Shown here piece after piece: positions 38,425 through 50,318 of a DNA stretch of 64,000 nt (within the stretch, counting starts at the first letter, position 1; each line of letters starts with the position of its first letter). The translations under genes were made by a program, and so were the position numbers. The stretch spans positions 41,002,113-41,066,112 of the forward strand of contig CM047810.1 of assembly GCA_026214975.1 (NCBI GenBank), read 5' to 3'. This DNA comes from Gentiana macrophylla (Eukaryota > Streptophyta > Magnoliopsida > Gentianales > Gentianaceae). The notes beneath the pieces are model-generated. The model was not told where the DNA came from. It was given only the letters and a program-made list of their open reading frames with translations, and searched no databases.

Positions 38425-41400
38425 CGCCGGACGGAGCGGAGCGAAGCCCAAGCTTGGAAACAAGTGTAGAAAAGGATAACCGTGGCAAAGGCTTGGTGAG
38501 AACATCGGCCACCGGTCTTGGCAAGAAGAACACGAGCAACACGAACAAGACCACGCTCCACATGCTCACGAATGAAATGATAATCAATGGCCACGTGCTT
38601 CGTACGCGGGAGTGAAAAAGCTGGGTTGGCATCGAGGCGAAAGCGCCCAAGTTGTCACGAAAATGACGGGCGTGGAAGTAGCGTAAAACCAAGATCGCAA
38701 GAAGATAAGTCACCAGGCAACGGCGGCCATCAGATCCGCAACACACTCGCACGACCGGTGGAAGAACGAGACCGAGTGTTGCCTCTTGAGCTCCATGAAA
38801 TGGCGTTTTGCCCAAGACAACATACGCAGAGAGGTAGAGGTGTAACCTGGCACATACGCAGAAGAGGCAGGGTCGTGATATCCAGCATCCCTGTTTCCTG
38901 CCCAGTCAGAATCTGAAAAAGCATGTAACGCCAAAGGAGACTCCCGATATAACTGTAAACCCATAGTAGGAGTGCCAGACAAGTAGCGCAAGAGACGTTT
39001 GACAAGCATCCAATGATACTCTGTCGGTGCATGCATAAACTGGGAAAGCTTATTAACAGCAAACTGAATATCAACTCTCGTAAAGCATAAATACTGTAAG
39101 GCACCCAAAACCTGACGATACTGAGTCGGATCGGCATAAGGAGGAGAAACAATAGGATCACCCGAAAAGGCGTCGGTGGCGTGGCGTGAAAGCGCTTTAG
39201 AATCCTCCATATGAACACGAGAAAGCGACTCACGTGTGTGTACAGTCTGCGTAAGTAATAAACCAAGGGTCGAATGAGTGACCTCAACTCCCAAAAATAC
39301 GAAAGGGCCCAAGGTCCTTGATAGAGAACCGAGAGCCTAACTGTTCAATAACACTCTGAACCTGCTCACTGGAGCTACCTGTAACAATGATGTCATCGAC
39401 GTATACCAAGAGGAAAGTAATGCTGGTAGATGTGCGATAAACAAATAAAGAAGGATCAGCTGCAGAGTTGAAAAAACCCATGGTAAGAACAAAAGACTTA
39501 AGCTCATGGTACCAAGCCCGAGGTGCTCGCTTAAGACCATAAATCGCCTTGCGAAGTTTGCACACAAAAGTGGGTTTCGTTGCATCCTCAAACCCGGTGG
39601 TTGAGACATATACACATCTTCATTTAGTGTCCCTGTAAGAAGGCGTTATTGACATCGAGTTGGCGAAGAGACCAACCAAAGGAAAGCGCAATACTAAGGG
39701 CGAGGACGGATCGTAACGAGGCTTAACAACAGGACTAAAAGTTTGAAGTAATCCAAACCAGGGCGTTGTGTAAACCCTTTGGCAACCGGCCGAGCCTTGT
39801 ATTTATCAATCGAGCCATCCGGATTCCGTTTAATTCGGAAGACCCACTTACAACCAACTATATTTAAACCATCGGCGAGGGGAACTAACGACCACGTGTC
39901 ATTGCGAAGAAGCGCCTTTGTACTCATCGACATGGCAACACACCACTGCGGACACCGCAATGCCCGCTAAGGGTTGAGGGCTCCGTATCTAGGTAGCGAT
40001 TGTGCGAGTTGAGCTTGAAGGTTAAAGAGTTTTCGAGGTTTGTAGATTTGATTTTGAGAGCGAGTGGTCATGGGATGTTGTGGTGGGGGGGGGAGGTGGA
40101 GGCGGCGGGGAGGACGGCGAAGGGAAGTTGAGGAACAGCAGTGGGGAGGAAGAAAGGAGGAGGAGGAGGGGGCTTGCGGATGGCTCATAAATGCCTACTG
40201 GTGGTGGTGCAGGGGCCGTGAGGGGTGGTGGAGAGATAAAGGGACAGCCACGGTTTCATGAGACAGAGAGGGAAGGAGTGCGGTTAGCGGGGGTAAGGAG
40301 GAGTTAGAGGAGATGCTAGCAAAGGGAAAAATGTCCTCCACAAATCGAACATCACGGGAAATATGCATACGGGTCTCAGAGACGTCATAGCAAAGATAAG
40401 CGCTTTGTGTGAGGGCATAACCAAGAAATATGCATGGCTTGGATGTAGGTGCAAGCTTGTGAGGATTGTATGGTTTAAGCCATGGATAGCAAAGGCAACC
40501 GAAGACGCGGAGCTTAGAGTAATTGGGAGGCTTGGAAAAGAGCTTGAGATGTGGTGAAAGCATATTAAGATTTTTAGTGGGCATGCGATTGATGAGGTAA
40601 AGCTGCGGTACTAACGGCATAGGACCAATAGGTGGACGGGATTTTGGCATGGGCAAGAAGAGTGAGGGCGGTTTCGGCTATATGCAAGTGCCGGCGTTCG
40701 AGAGATGCCGTTGTCTTTGCTGGAGTGTAGGTGGGGAAGTGAAATGAGAGATGCCATGCTCGGAGAAAGGGACGTAACTTAATGTACTCGGTGCCATTAT
40801 CGAGAATAGAGCGTTTTGATAGGAACATCTAACAATTTTTCGACATAGTTTTTGAATTTAATGAAAGTATTATATACGTCGATTCTGAGGCAAGTGGGTA
40901 TATCCACATGTAACGAGTGAAATGGTCAACAAAGAGAACATAATATTTAAAATTATCAACAGAGTAAGCGGTGATGACCAAACATCGAGAATAAATAACT
41001 TCCAAGGGCGATTAGTAGACAAAGTGGAATCCGAAAAAGGGAGCCTATGGCTCTTATTACATAAGCAAGAATCACAAGAAGAATGTGAAACAGTAGATAA
41101 TTCTAAAAAATTATTGCTTGCAAGATTCTGAATAATAGGAAAAGCAGGATGGCCGCAGCGGAGATGCCAAGTGGCAGCAGAAGCTTTGGAAGCAGAAAAG
41201 GCAAAGAGAGCTTTGGAGGACCACACATAGGCTCCATCACTGACTTGTCCTTGGTGGAGGCATTTGCCAGTCTTCAAATCCTTCACCAAAAACGAATCAG
41301 ATAAGAATTCAATAGAAACAGAATTATCATGGCAAAATTTCTGGACAGATAATAAATTGCGAGAAAGAGAAGGTACACAAAGCACATGATTTAACTTGAA

Positions 41401-42635
41401 GGATGAAAGATAGGTAGAACCAATGTGAGTGATAGCCAAAGAGCTACCATCACCAATGATAATACGATCCATACCTTGGTAGGGAGAGTGAAGAGATAGT
41501 AGATTGAGTTCCTGCGTCATATGATGAGAGGCACCACTATCAAGCATCCAAGTAGCAGAAGGATCAGAGTACTGCAGAGGAGGGCTGGGAGGAGCAGCGT
41601 GGGCGACATGAGCATGAGGTCGCTGAGGAGGCCGAGAGGGACCTTGGTTTCTGGGTGGACGTGGGAGATTATTGTAGAGAGGGTAAGCGGTGCAACGAGT
41701 GGCAACATGACCCCTGGACACTACTGTGAGCCGCGAAGCCTTGATAGGGTTTAGAGGCGGGCGGACGCAGTTTTGGGGAAGGACATGCGTTTGGGGTCTC
41801 GGGTAGGGGACCGGGTTTGTCGGCGAGGAGAGGGGGGCCGAGGGAGTTCTTTGGTAAGGGAATAAGAGGTATTGTCCGAACATGCATGGGACGGGGAAGG
41901 ATAAGCAGGAAAGCAAGATATCGCGAGGGGTGCAACAGACGGACTATGTAAAAGTGACGCTTCATGCATAAGTAATTTTCATGTAACAACGGCATAGAAA
42001 TAGTATCATCACGAGCCACGAATGGCATCGCGAGACCACGATAATCACTACCAAGATTTTTAAAATTAATTCAACCAAGTCATCATCGGTACCTTTGCAT
42101 CAAGAGCGCAAGATCATCAAAGAACATTTTTAACGGCAGTGAAGTACTGAGAAATGGACATTGTACCTTTGGTAATAGAATTTAAGCGCAGTTTGAGATG
42201 TCGAACACGACCCTTGCTTTGTTTCCCAAACGTGTCGAGAAGAGTGTCCCACGCCTGTTTAGAATTTTCGGTGTGTTGAATCGTAGCCATATAATCCTTG
42301 TCGACAGAACCCAGAAGCAGATTATGTATCAAAGCATCCTGTTGTATCCACCGGAGATAAGCCGGATTTTGGGTAACTTCACCGGCGGCAGAGGTGAGGG
42401 TGAGAGGCGGCTGGGGTGAAGCACCAGTGACGTAACCGAGAAGACCATGGCCTGTGAGCAAGGTAGTTAATTGGAGCTTCCAGGCGGTAAAGTTTTTGCC
42501 ATCAAGCTTGATCGGAGCATGGACAGCCGGGTGGAGGGAGAGAACAGCAGGTGCGGCGGCTGCAGCAGGGAGAGGGGCAGCCGCTGCAGCGCCGGTGAGA
42601 GCAGCGGACGTAGCAGTGGAGGCGGAATCGGCCAT
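38425..42635 (-). pseudogene. copia-2 gag-pol polyprotein, frameshifted
   Basis: ATG at 42635 opens gag (Ala-rich start, then VHAPIKLDGKNFTAWKLQL and the UBN2 region). After frame changes near 42117 and 41916 come the protease WMLDSGASHHMTQ and the integrase zinc region (TWHLRCGHP, CDSCLCNKSHRLPF). The catalytic core is damaged: one segment reads ILDNGTEYIKL in place of the usual SDNGxEF context. The C-terminal integrase block (LRVFGCLCYPWLKPYNPHK) is at 40656-40195. RT pieces at 39960-39284 include YKARPVAKGFTQRPGLDY and LLVYVDDIIVTG, then RNase H HAFSDSDWAGNRDAG and VADVLTKPLP. Several frameshifts make it inactive. Confidence 0.9.
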
Positions 42636-42734
42636 TGCAACAGAGAGGCTGCCGGCGGCGGCAAGGCCCTAGCGGCTGGAAGAAGACGGAAAAAAAAAAT
42701 TTTTTTTTTTGGGATCAAAAAATCTCTGATACCA

Positions 42735-42860
42735 TATTAGGTTTGATGAATAACAAAATAATTGTCATTAAGAAATAATGTTGTGTACACTGAGTTTATA
42801 TAGAGAGACCACAAGGGTATAAATGTAAATGACAAAATAATAAAGTAATATATTCTAATA
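42735..42860 (-). repeat. 5' LTR of copia-2
   Basis: 126 bp, adjacent to the PBS at 42721-42734. Confidence 0.93.
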
Positions 42861-43954
42861 GGTTTGGATCGGTTAACGGTTTGGATTGGTTTACTGATTA
42901 TTTTGCTCAGCCCTAGCTAGATTTTTTATATGAAGTCCGAAATTTGCCAATATTTGAACATTCAATTCTATAATGTATAATGTATACCATATTCATCCCA
43001 AAATATAAGTCATTTTGTTTGTTTCACGCAGATTAAGAAAGAGGTTGAATAGAATGACATAATTTCAGGTAGAAATGACTAAAATATCCTTTGACTATCA
43101 TTAATTAAATAATTGTAAAGTATTGAAAAGGAGTTGGATTATTAATAAATTATGAGTAATATAGAGAAAATAGTAATAAATGTTTCATTGGTAATGTATA
43201 ATGATGGAACAGTCAAAAAGAGGTGGAGTTACTTATATATAGGGACGGAGGTAGTAATTATTATGTAATATATAAAAACAGGGAGTCAATATATAAAAAA
43301 ATAAGTGGTCATTTTCACATATATATGTATTTATAAAAGAAAATTTCTCTATTAAATGTACATTATATTTTAGGCGGCTTGTATCGGCACCACGAAAATA
43401 CTATTAGCACCCTTTAACTTATTATTTTTTATTTGCTTTTCCACACCACCTAATCACTCACGGCACCACCTAAAAATAATCCATTTCATAACTTTTATAA
43501 ACTATACACTTTAGTCCCTCACTTTTTAACTTCTACCCCTTCACTTTTTAAAACTCCTTTCAACTTCCTCTACATCTTCATTACTTCTCTTTCTTTTCCA
43601 TTTGAAACATCCTTCTTCTAAAACCCTTCTTCATTACTTCTTCCACAACCTTAAGAATACCGCCAGATTTGTGGCCGGAAATTGCTTTGAACACCATCAC
43701 TTTTAACTCCTCAGGTAAGTATCTTGTTTTGTATGTATTTCGGTTGCAAATTGGTAGAAATCGAAGGTTTTAATGGTGTAATTTATTTCGATTTAAATGG
43801 AGTTATCATCGAAGATTTGCATTTCGATTTGTTTCATTGTAGTGTGTTTCGTTTTTGGTTGAAATCTGGAAGAAATAGGGTTGAAATCAGAGGTTTTTTG
43901 GGTATTTTTCGATGAACCGTCGTTTCCCGATCGGAGGAGTGGGGAAGACGACCG

Positions 43955-44215
43955 GGTGCTTGAAACGTCACTTACAGCGACGTGTCGGTGCATTTACAAC
44001 GTCAGATGGGATGACATGTTGATCATAAAAGATCACTAGTGTAACCTAGTTGTTCGTCAGTGTGGCTGTCGCTAACATTGTCTTCAGATGCCAGAGCTGC
44101 TGACGTTCTATGAAACATCTTTTAGGGTGACGTTTTTTTTCTAATAGAAACGCCAATGAAACTGACGATATTGTGCTAAAGTAACGTCAAAACTGCTGAC
44201 GTTATAGCTGAATTT
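43955..44215. repeat. Left AACGTC/GACGTT array
   Basis: About eight copies of AACGTCA or TGACGTT spaced 20-60 bp, often as facing pairs able to form small hairpins (for example AACGTCAAAACTGCTGACGTT). Confidence 0.7.
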
Positions 44216-44607
44216 CATTATAATGCCATGCATAATGTGCACATAACAACTTTGAATTTGTGTGTTTCTTGACATTGTAAACAACTTTGTAGACAACTGT
44301 CCCCCAATGAATTGGTGTACTCCCAACTATGAATTAGTGTACTTATTCACATTGCAAATAACTTTCCAACTATGAATTTTGGCCATGTAAGTGAGTTAAA
44401 ATGAAAAGCGTGTTATTTAAAAGTGTACTTAGATGAGTTTCATTGCAATGTAAGTGTGTTAGTTAAAAGTATACTTAGATGTTTTTTGCCCATTATGTGT
44501 GTTGTGTGGACCCGATAATATAAGATCCGTGAGATCTCTTTTAGGATGTTTTGTAGACCGAGCACATTGTCACCCGTGTTACGACAAACAATGGACCTGA
44601 GAGGATG

Positions 44608-46013
44608 TGTTAAGGGTGATTTTATACGTTTTGTAAGAATATATTTTATGTCAATTTCCCCATATCTAGATGTTTTTCATAGAAATCGAGCTTTATCTTG
44701 GTTTATTGAGCAAGTGATGTTTTTAATGGGTTAGTTGCAAAATTGTATGATTTAGTGATGGACCGATAAACAATGGACTTTTTGCAAAGTGTTTGATGTT
44801 TGGCGTTTGATTAAAAGAGGTTGACAATCGGATTAATGAAGAGGAGAAAAGAGAAGATGAAAGATTGATTAAAGATGAGAAGATCGATCGAGAGTTTGAC
44901 GCGCGTCTGAGTGGGACGGGCGTTTGAAGCAAGGTGGATCAAGCGTCAGGAGAAGAAAGTTGATCAGAGAGTTTGGGACGGGCGTCTGAAGCAACAAGGT
45001 ATCTTGGACGGCGCGTCAACAAGACGGACGGGCGTCCTTCGACCGACTTACAGAAGCCGACTTTATTTTCTATAAATACCAGCGCTTTGTAAACCCTAGA
45101 GGGATAAAATTTTATACAGCCGCATACACAGAAAACCCTAATTTCGAGATCAAGTCACCTCGGCGGCTGAGCCTTGGTGCTTGGTCGGCCGAGGGTTGTT
45201 TCTTTTCATCTTTATTTCGTTTTTTCTGCTGTTTTTGGCTGGATGATTTGGAGGCTAGACAATTTGTTCAAGTTATTTAAATCCGTTTCATCAGGTTCTT
45301 TCTTTTCAATCTTGAGTTTGTTTTGTGATTTTTAATTCAAGTTGTATTTTTCCTATGCTTATATGCTATGCAATCAATATCGAAAGATGAATTGTTATTG
45401 ATGTTTACCGTATGACGAGAGTCGGTGTAAACCTTAGATCACCATAGGAAAGACTGGATTTTTAATCTTGACATAACGAGAGTTGATAGGTTGAATATCT
45501 AGGTTGCTAGATTGAGAGATCTTACACCTTGTTTTGATAGCGTCAATCTTATAGATCGAGAGATGAGAGATTGATAGGCGAGTTATCTACGAGAGTAGAA
45601 ATTCATACCTTTGATAGGTGAACCACGACTTTTGTTAAATCATCACAAGATAACTTAAGAAAGGAAATTGAGGGTTGCGGGATCGGTGGATAACAACTTG
45701 TTCGATTGTTTAATCACCATGATCATCGTTTTTATAGTTGTTTTTTGTTTCCTAGTTTATAGTTTAGATTTCGTTTTCGCTTTGATCTTTCCTGGCTTTG
45801 GACTGACAATCCTCTGTCCAGTTTACTTTTCGTTTTGTTATTTTAGGTTTTAATAATAATAGTATCAATCTTAGGAAAATTAATGAACTAGATACCTCGA
45901 TTCCCTGAGATCGACTCCGGTATTAATCGCTATACTACGATCCCTACACTTGGGGAATACCGGATTTATAAATTTTATTACTTGTTTATTTTCATTGCAT
46001 AAAATCCGAGACA
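44608..46013 (+). repeat. 5' LTR of ATH-3
   Basis: 1,406 bp, TGTTAAGGG...CCGAGACA. A TATAAATA box lies at 45071-45078. GACGGGCGTC-type motifs cluster upstream at 44895-45035. Compared with the 3' LTR it differs in a block at about 44750-44820 and in many single bases, so the element is older than ATH-4. Confidence 0.9.
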
Positions 46014-48218
46014 AGTTTTTGGCGCCGTTGCCGGGGAATCGGTGCGGTAGTATAGTTTTATTAATTTTTCTATTTTTGTTACAACTTTTTCATAGGTAGA
46101 TTATAGTTTAGGTTATTAGGGCTGTTCGTAGTTAACTTTTATAGTTATCAATTTCCCTAGGTTTATTTGTTCTCCCTTTAGTTTTCGCTTCTTTCTGCCT
46201 GCATCTGTTTCCGCTTTTTACGCACTCAAACGGGCGTCTTGACTAGTAGACGCCCGTATGTCTGGAAATCGACAGCTCTGCTTTGTTTTATCCTACTGGA
46301 CTAGCGTCTGGATTGCCAAACGCCCGTCCACTTCAACCTTCAGGCAGACGCCCGTCCAGTCATCTGGACGCCCGTCTTGACTAGTTTTTATTGATTTTTC
46401 TGTTTTTATCACGAATTTTTTCATAGATAGGTTTTTGTTTCTATCCTTTCTAGTTTCTACATTGATTCGGGGACATCTGAGGTTGAATTATCTGACTCCA
46501 CGTTTTTAGTGGTCGAACTTTTGGATAAAAGGGATCGTTTTAGCACTCGTTAGTATTTTGGCCATAACTTTCGGCTCGAGTGTCCGTTTGGCGCGCAGGA
46601 CCCCAATTCGTAAAGCTCGTTCCGACGCCGAAGACGTGCCAAACTGCCGGAGGCCGTTCGATGCAGTTTTCGAGGTCAAAATCCACTGTTTTCCCTTCCA
46701 TTTTGGGCTCAGAAGATTTCAACACGTTTTTCCCCCTTTTATTGTTTTCTGTTTTCTGTTTTAAATAAATAAATAAAGGATTTCTAGTGTTTCTTAAGTA
46801 TCTAGGGTTTTTGATGTTATATCTAGGGTTTCTGAGGTTGCTCGTGTTTCTCTTTGTGTGCATCATGCTAAGACCAGGCGGAGTCTACTCGGTGAACGCC
46901 CGCCACTCTGTGGTAACCAGACGTGCGCGTCCATAGGAGTGGGCGCCCGTCCATCCAACATGCACCTATTCTCGTTAAGTCTTAGGGCAACTAGGCGAGC
47001 GTCTGGTTTAGTCCAGACGCCCGCCCCGATTCATAAATTCGAGTGACGCCCGTTTGAAAGAAAGGAACGACGTTCAGGTTTCAAATTCTTCTTGCCTTGA
47101 TTTTTAATGCTTTATTTGACGTGGATATTTTCATACGAGCTTCTGTGGCTAATTATTTTTACGTAGATGTTCTGAACTTGCATGTTTATATCTTTCCATC
47201 TACTAATCCATGTTAAATAATTGATTAATTTTTATATACATGCTTCATTAATTGACATGGATGTTTTATTGTGAGCCTCTGTGGCCGTTGTATATATGCG
47301 TAGATGTCCTGTTCTTTCACCGTTATGGTTTTCTTTCCATCTATTGCAATCCATGTTGAGTAATTCACCTAGTTAGATGTGATTCCAATTTGATTTATCT
47401 TTGTTCCTTTTGTAAATCATCTAGGATGTTAGGGTTGTTTAGGGGCCGTCTACATGTCCAATCATCTTCCCGTCTACACTTTACATGGCAAGCTTCGTGG
47501 CTTTGCATAATCGAATTTTGTTGCATACGTGGCGTTATTTGGTGAGACGTTTATATATTTGACCTTCCGTCTATGGTTGACATGTTTCATCGCTTAGTCC
47601 GAATTGTAGATTATGGTGATATCTATGGAATTAGTTGGGCTAGCATTTTTCTTGATTTTCTTTTTGCCTTTTTAGTATAGTTGCATATCATTTAGTTGCA
47701 TTGTATTTTATTCTGTTTTTTTTTTTTTATTTTTATTTATCTTTTTAGTGCACCTAGCCCTACTACTTTGTAGTGTCCTCTATCATTATTTCTTTTTGAT
47801 GAATCTTGTAAGGCGTATTTATACCTTCATTTGGAGTTCGATATTTCTGTATGCACATGTTGGGCTTATTTGTATTGTAAAGCTTCTATGGCTTTCTGTT
47901 TGACGCTTAGGTGTCCTGTGTTTTCCCCGTGTGGTGATTTTTCCATCTGAGCAATTATATCTTGTGCTTCTATCTTGTTTATGATTAATTTTGCCATGTT
48001 ATATCCCCCTATGTTCCCCGAGATGTTGCCATGTTTGTTCAAGTGTGCAGGATATTTTCGATAGCGATTATGAGCTTTTAGATGATATCAGTTTTCCGGT
48101 GGATGGTCCACAGTCTACTGATTTCTTCAAGCATTTCTGGATCTGGATCTAGACCACTTCCAGAATTGCCACCTTTGAACTACAATCAGCTAAGTACTTT
48201 ATCTTTTCTTTAATTCTG

Positions 48219-48258
48219 CACAACCTGAGGACATGTTGTGGTTTAAGTGTGGGGGAAG
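48219..48258 (+). promoter_or_regulatory. ATH-3 internal polypurine motif with hairpin
   Basis: CACAACCTG AGGA CATGTTGTG forms a 9-bp stem with one C/T mismatch (48219-48240), followed directly by GTTTAAGTGTGGGGGAAG (48241-48258). Confidence 0.72.
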
Positions 48259-49328
48259 GTTTGGTTGGTTAGTTAGTACCTACATGATATTTGCCCAATT
48301 TAATTATGATTACCATCTTTGAGAACTTAATTTTTATACCATGCTTACAAAGTCTTTGAATCTTAAAATTTTAATGTAATTTTGTTTTGTCTCGGCGAGT
48401 ACATTCCTTTTTGCTTGGCTTACTAGTTTTTGATTTTCAACTACGATACTATATAGTCATTGATGTCAGATATCTTTGTATGTTTAGTAGGTTGGATGTT
48501 TCACCCGATATTATTTTTCACGAGCCATATTAAATGATGAGCTAAAATATAAAGTTGTATCCGTTTGGATTAGTAATTTTCGATTATCTTATAATTTTGT
48601 ACTTAGTGCTAATATGCATGTTAGGAGAATTATAATAGTTTGTGGTTAGAGTCGGAGTATGATATCTTGTGAATATCCGAAAGTTTGAATGTGATAGGAG
48701 GGATATATCTTAAGGTTTGTATACCAATCTAAGATGAATAATATGAATAAAATATGTGTATGTCGGATGTAGCCGCTAATGATTTGAGTGCGGTAGGGCA
48801 TTATCACGAAAATGTCCTATACCACTATGAGGTTCAATAGCTCCATTGCTGATGATAGTAGTCCGGCTAGGGTGTTATCACGAAACATCCTATTCTTTGG
48901 GAATGAGGGCATATGCTATATATGTGGAATTAAGTTAATCTTAAAGAAAATTTGGCAAATGGTACTATGGAAAGTTGGTAGGAACTTTAGTTATCTTCGA
49001 ACTATCCCAGTATAAAGATGTGAGATATGTTGTAGGGATTATCCTCGAGTATGTCGGAAAGATCCTAAACGCATTTTATTATCCTTTTCGGGACATGTTA
49101 TGTTTTGTAGGGTGCGTGTTATAAGTGTCGGTTATTCTTTGGTTTAGATGGGTATTTGCTAGTTGCTTGAGAAAAAATCAAGTGTGGACTTAGTGGAAGT
49201 TTAATATGGCTATGCACACACACACGGGGTGAAGCGTCGATTTATTACATATGCTTTGTATTTGTTGAAAATGACTGTATGTATTTTTGGTTGGAATTTT
49301 GTTATCTTACGCCTAGTTTTTATTTTGT

Positions 49329-49365
49329 CTTGCTCGGGACGAGCAAGGTTTAAGTGTGGGGGAGT
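49329..49365 (+). promoter_or_regulatory. ATH-3 terminal polypurine tract with hairpin
   Basis: A perfect 8-bp stem CTTGCTCG / CGAGCAAG with loop GGA (49329-49347) runs into GTTTAAGTGTGGGGGAGT (49348-49365), which ends at the 3' LTR. Confidence 0.82.
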
Positions 49366-50318
49366 TGTTAAGGGTGATTTTATACGTTTCGTAAGGATAT
49401 ATTTTATGTCAATTTCCCCCATATCTGGATGTTTTTCATAGAAATCGAGCTTTATACTGGTTTATTGAGCAAGTGATGTTTTTAATGGGTTAGTTGCAAA
49501 ATTGTATGATTTATGTGTAAAATTGATGGTTTTATATTGATTTGGAAGATACTACATTTTGCAATGTGTTTGATGTATTGTAGATACACAATTTCGACCA
49601 AAAAGAGGATTAAAAGAGGTTAACAATCGGATTAATGAAGAGGAGAAGAGATAAAGATGAAATCGATTGAAGATAAAGATGAGAAGATCAATTTTTAAGC
49701 AGCTGAACGTGCGTCCAGAATCTCCGTCCAGTGGACGGGCGTTTGATCCAGTGGACTGGCGTCCAGGAGAAGAAAGTTGATTCAGAGAGTTTGGACGCTG
49801 AGTGGACGGGCGTCTGAAGCAAGTCCAAGGTATCTTGGACGGGCGTCCAACAAGACGGACGGGCGTCCTTCGACCGACTTACAGAAGCCGACTTTATTTT
49901 CTATAAATACCAGCGCTTTGTAAACCCTAGAGGGATAAAATTTTATACAGCCGCATACACAGAAAACCCTAATTTCGAGATCAAGTCACCTCGGCGGCGA
50001 GAGCCTCGTGCTTGGCGGCCGAGGTTGTTTCTTTTCATCTTTATTTCGTTTTTACGCTATTTTTGGCTAGATGATTTGGAGGCTAGACAATTTGTTCAAG
50101 TTATTTAAATCCGTTTCATCAGGTTCTTTCCTTTCAATCTTGAGTTTGTTTTGTGATTTTTAATTCAAGTTGTATTTTTCCTATGCTTATGTGCTATGCA
50201 ATCAATATCTAAAGATGAATTGTTATTGATGTTTACCGTATGACGAGAGTCGGTGTAAACCTTAGATCACCATAGGAAAGACTGGATTTTTAATCTTGAC
50301 ATAACGAGAGTTGATAGG

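Larger units (their letters stand above)
38287..42865 (-). mobile_element. copia-2: Ty1/copia retrotransposon
   Basis: The element covers 38292-42860 (4,569 bp) with GGTTT duplications at 38287-38291 and 42861-42865. Its 126-bp LTRs are identical and have termini TATTAG...CTAATA rather than TG...CA. On the minus strand the PBS TGGTATCAGAGATT (42734-42721) touches the 5' LTR. Coding order is gag, protease, integrase, RT, RNase H. Confidence 0.95.
37630..42923. mobile_element. hAT-type MITE split by copia-2
   Basis: TIR TAGGGCTGAG (37638-37647) pairs with CTCAGCCCTA (42906-42915). Flanking 8-mers GCTGGATT (37630-37637) and GCTAGATT (42916-42923) match at 7 of 8 positions, the length expected for hAT. 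Without copia-2 the element is about 700 bp, made of degenerate GGTTTGGTTTGG sequence. No coding capacity. Confidence 0.75.
46014..49365 (+). other. ATH-3 internal non-coding region
   Basis: 3.35 kb with PBS TGGCGCCGTTGCCGGGGA at 46020, further GACGCCCGTC motifs to about 47050, and T-rich DNA. An internal polypurine motif is at 48241 and a terminal one at 49348. No conserved protein block was found. Confidence 0.75.

Noticed and set aside
40064..42740. Gly/Arg/Ala-rich plus-strand ORFs in copia-2
   Set aside because: Antisense to the gag and integrase region of copia-2; no conserved motif.
43650..43715. First exon of the B3 gene
   Set aside because: RIPPDLWPEI... followed by GTAAGT is suggestive but too short to assign; only mentioned with the B3 remnant.
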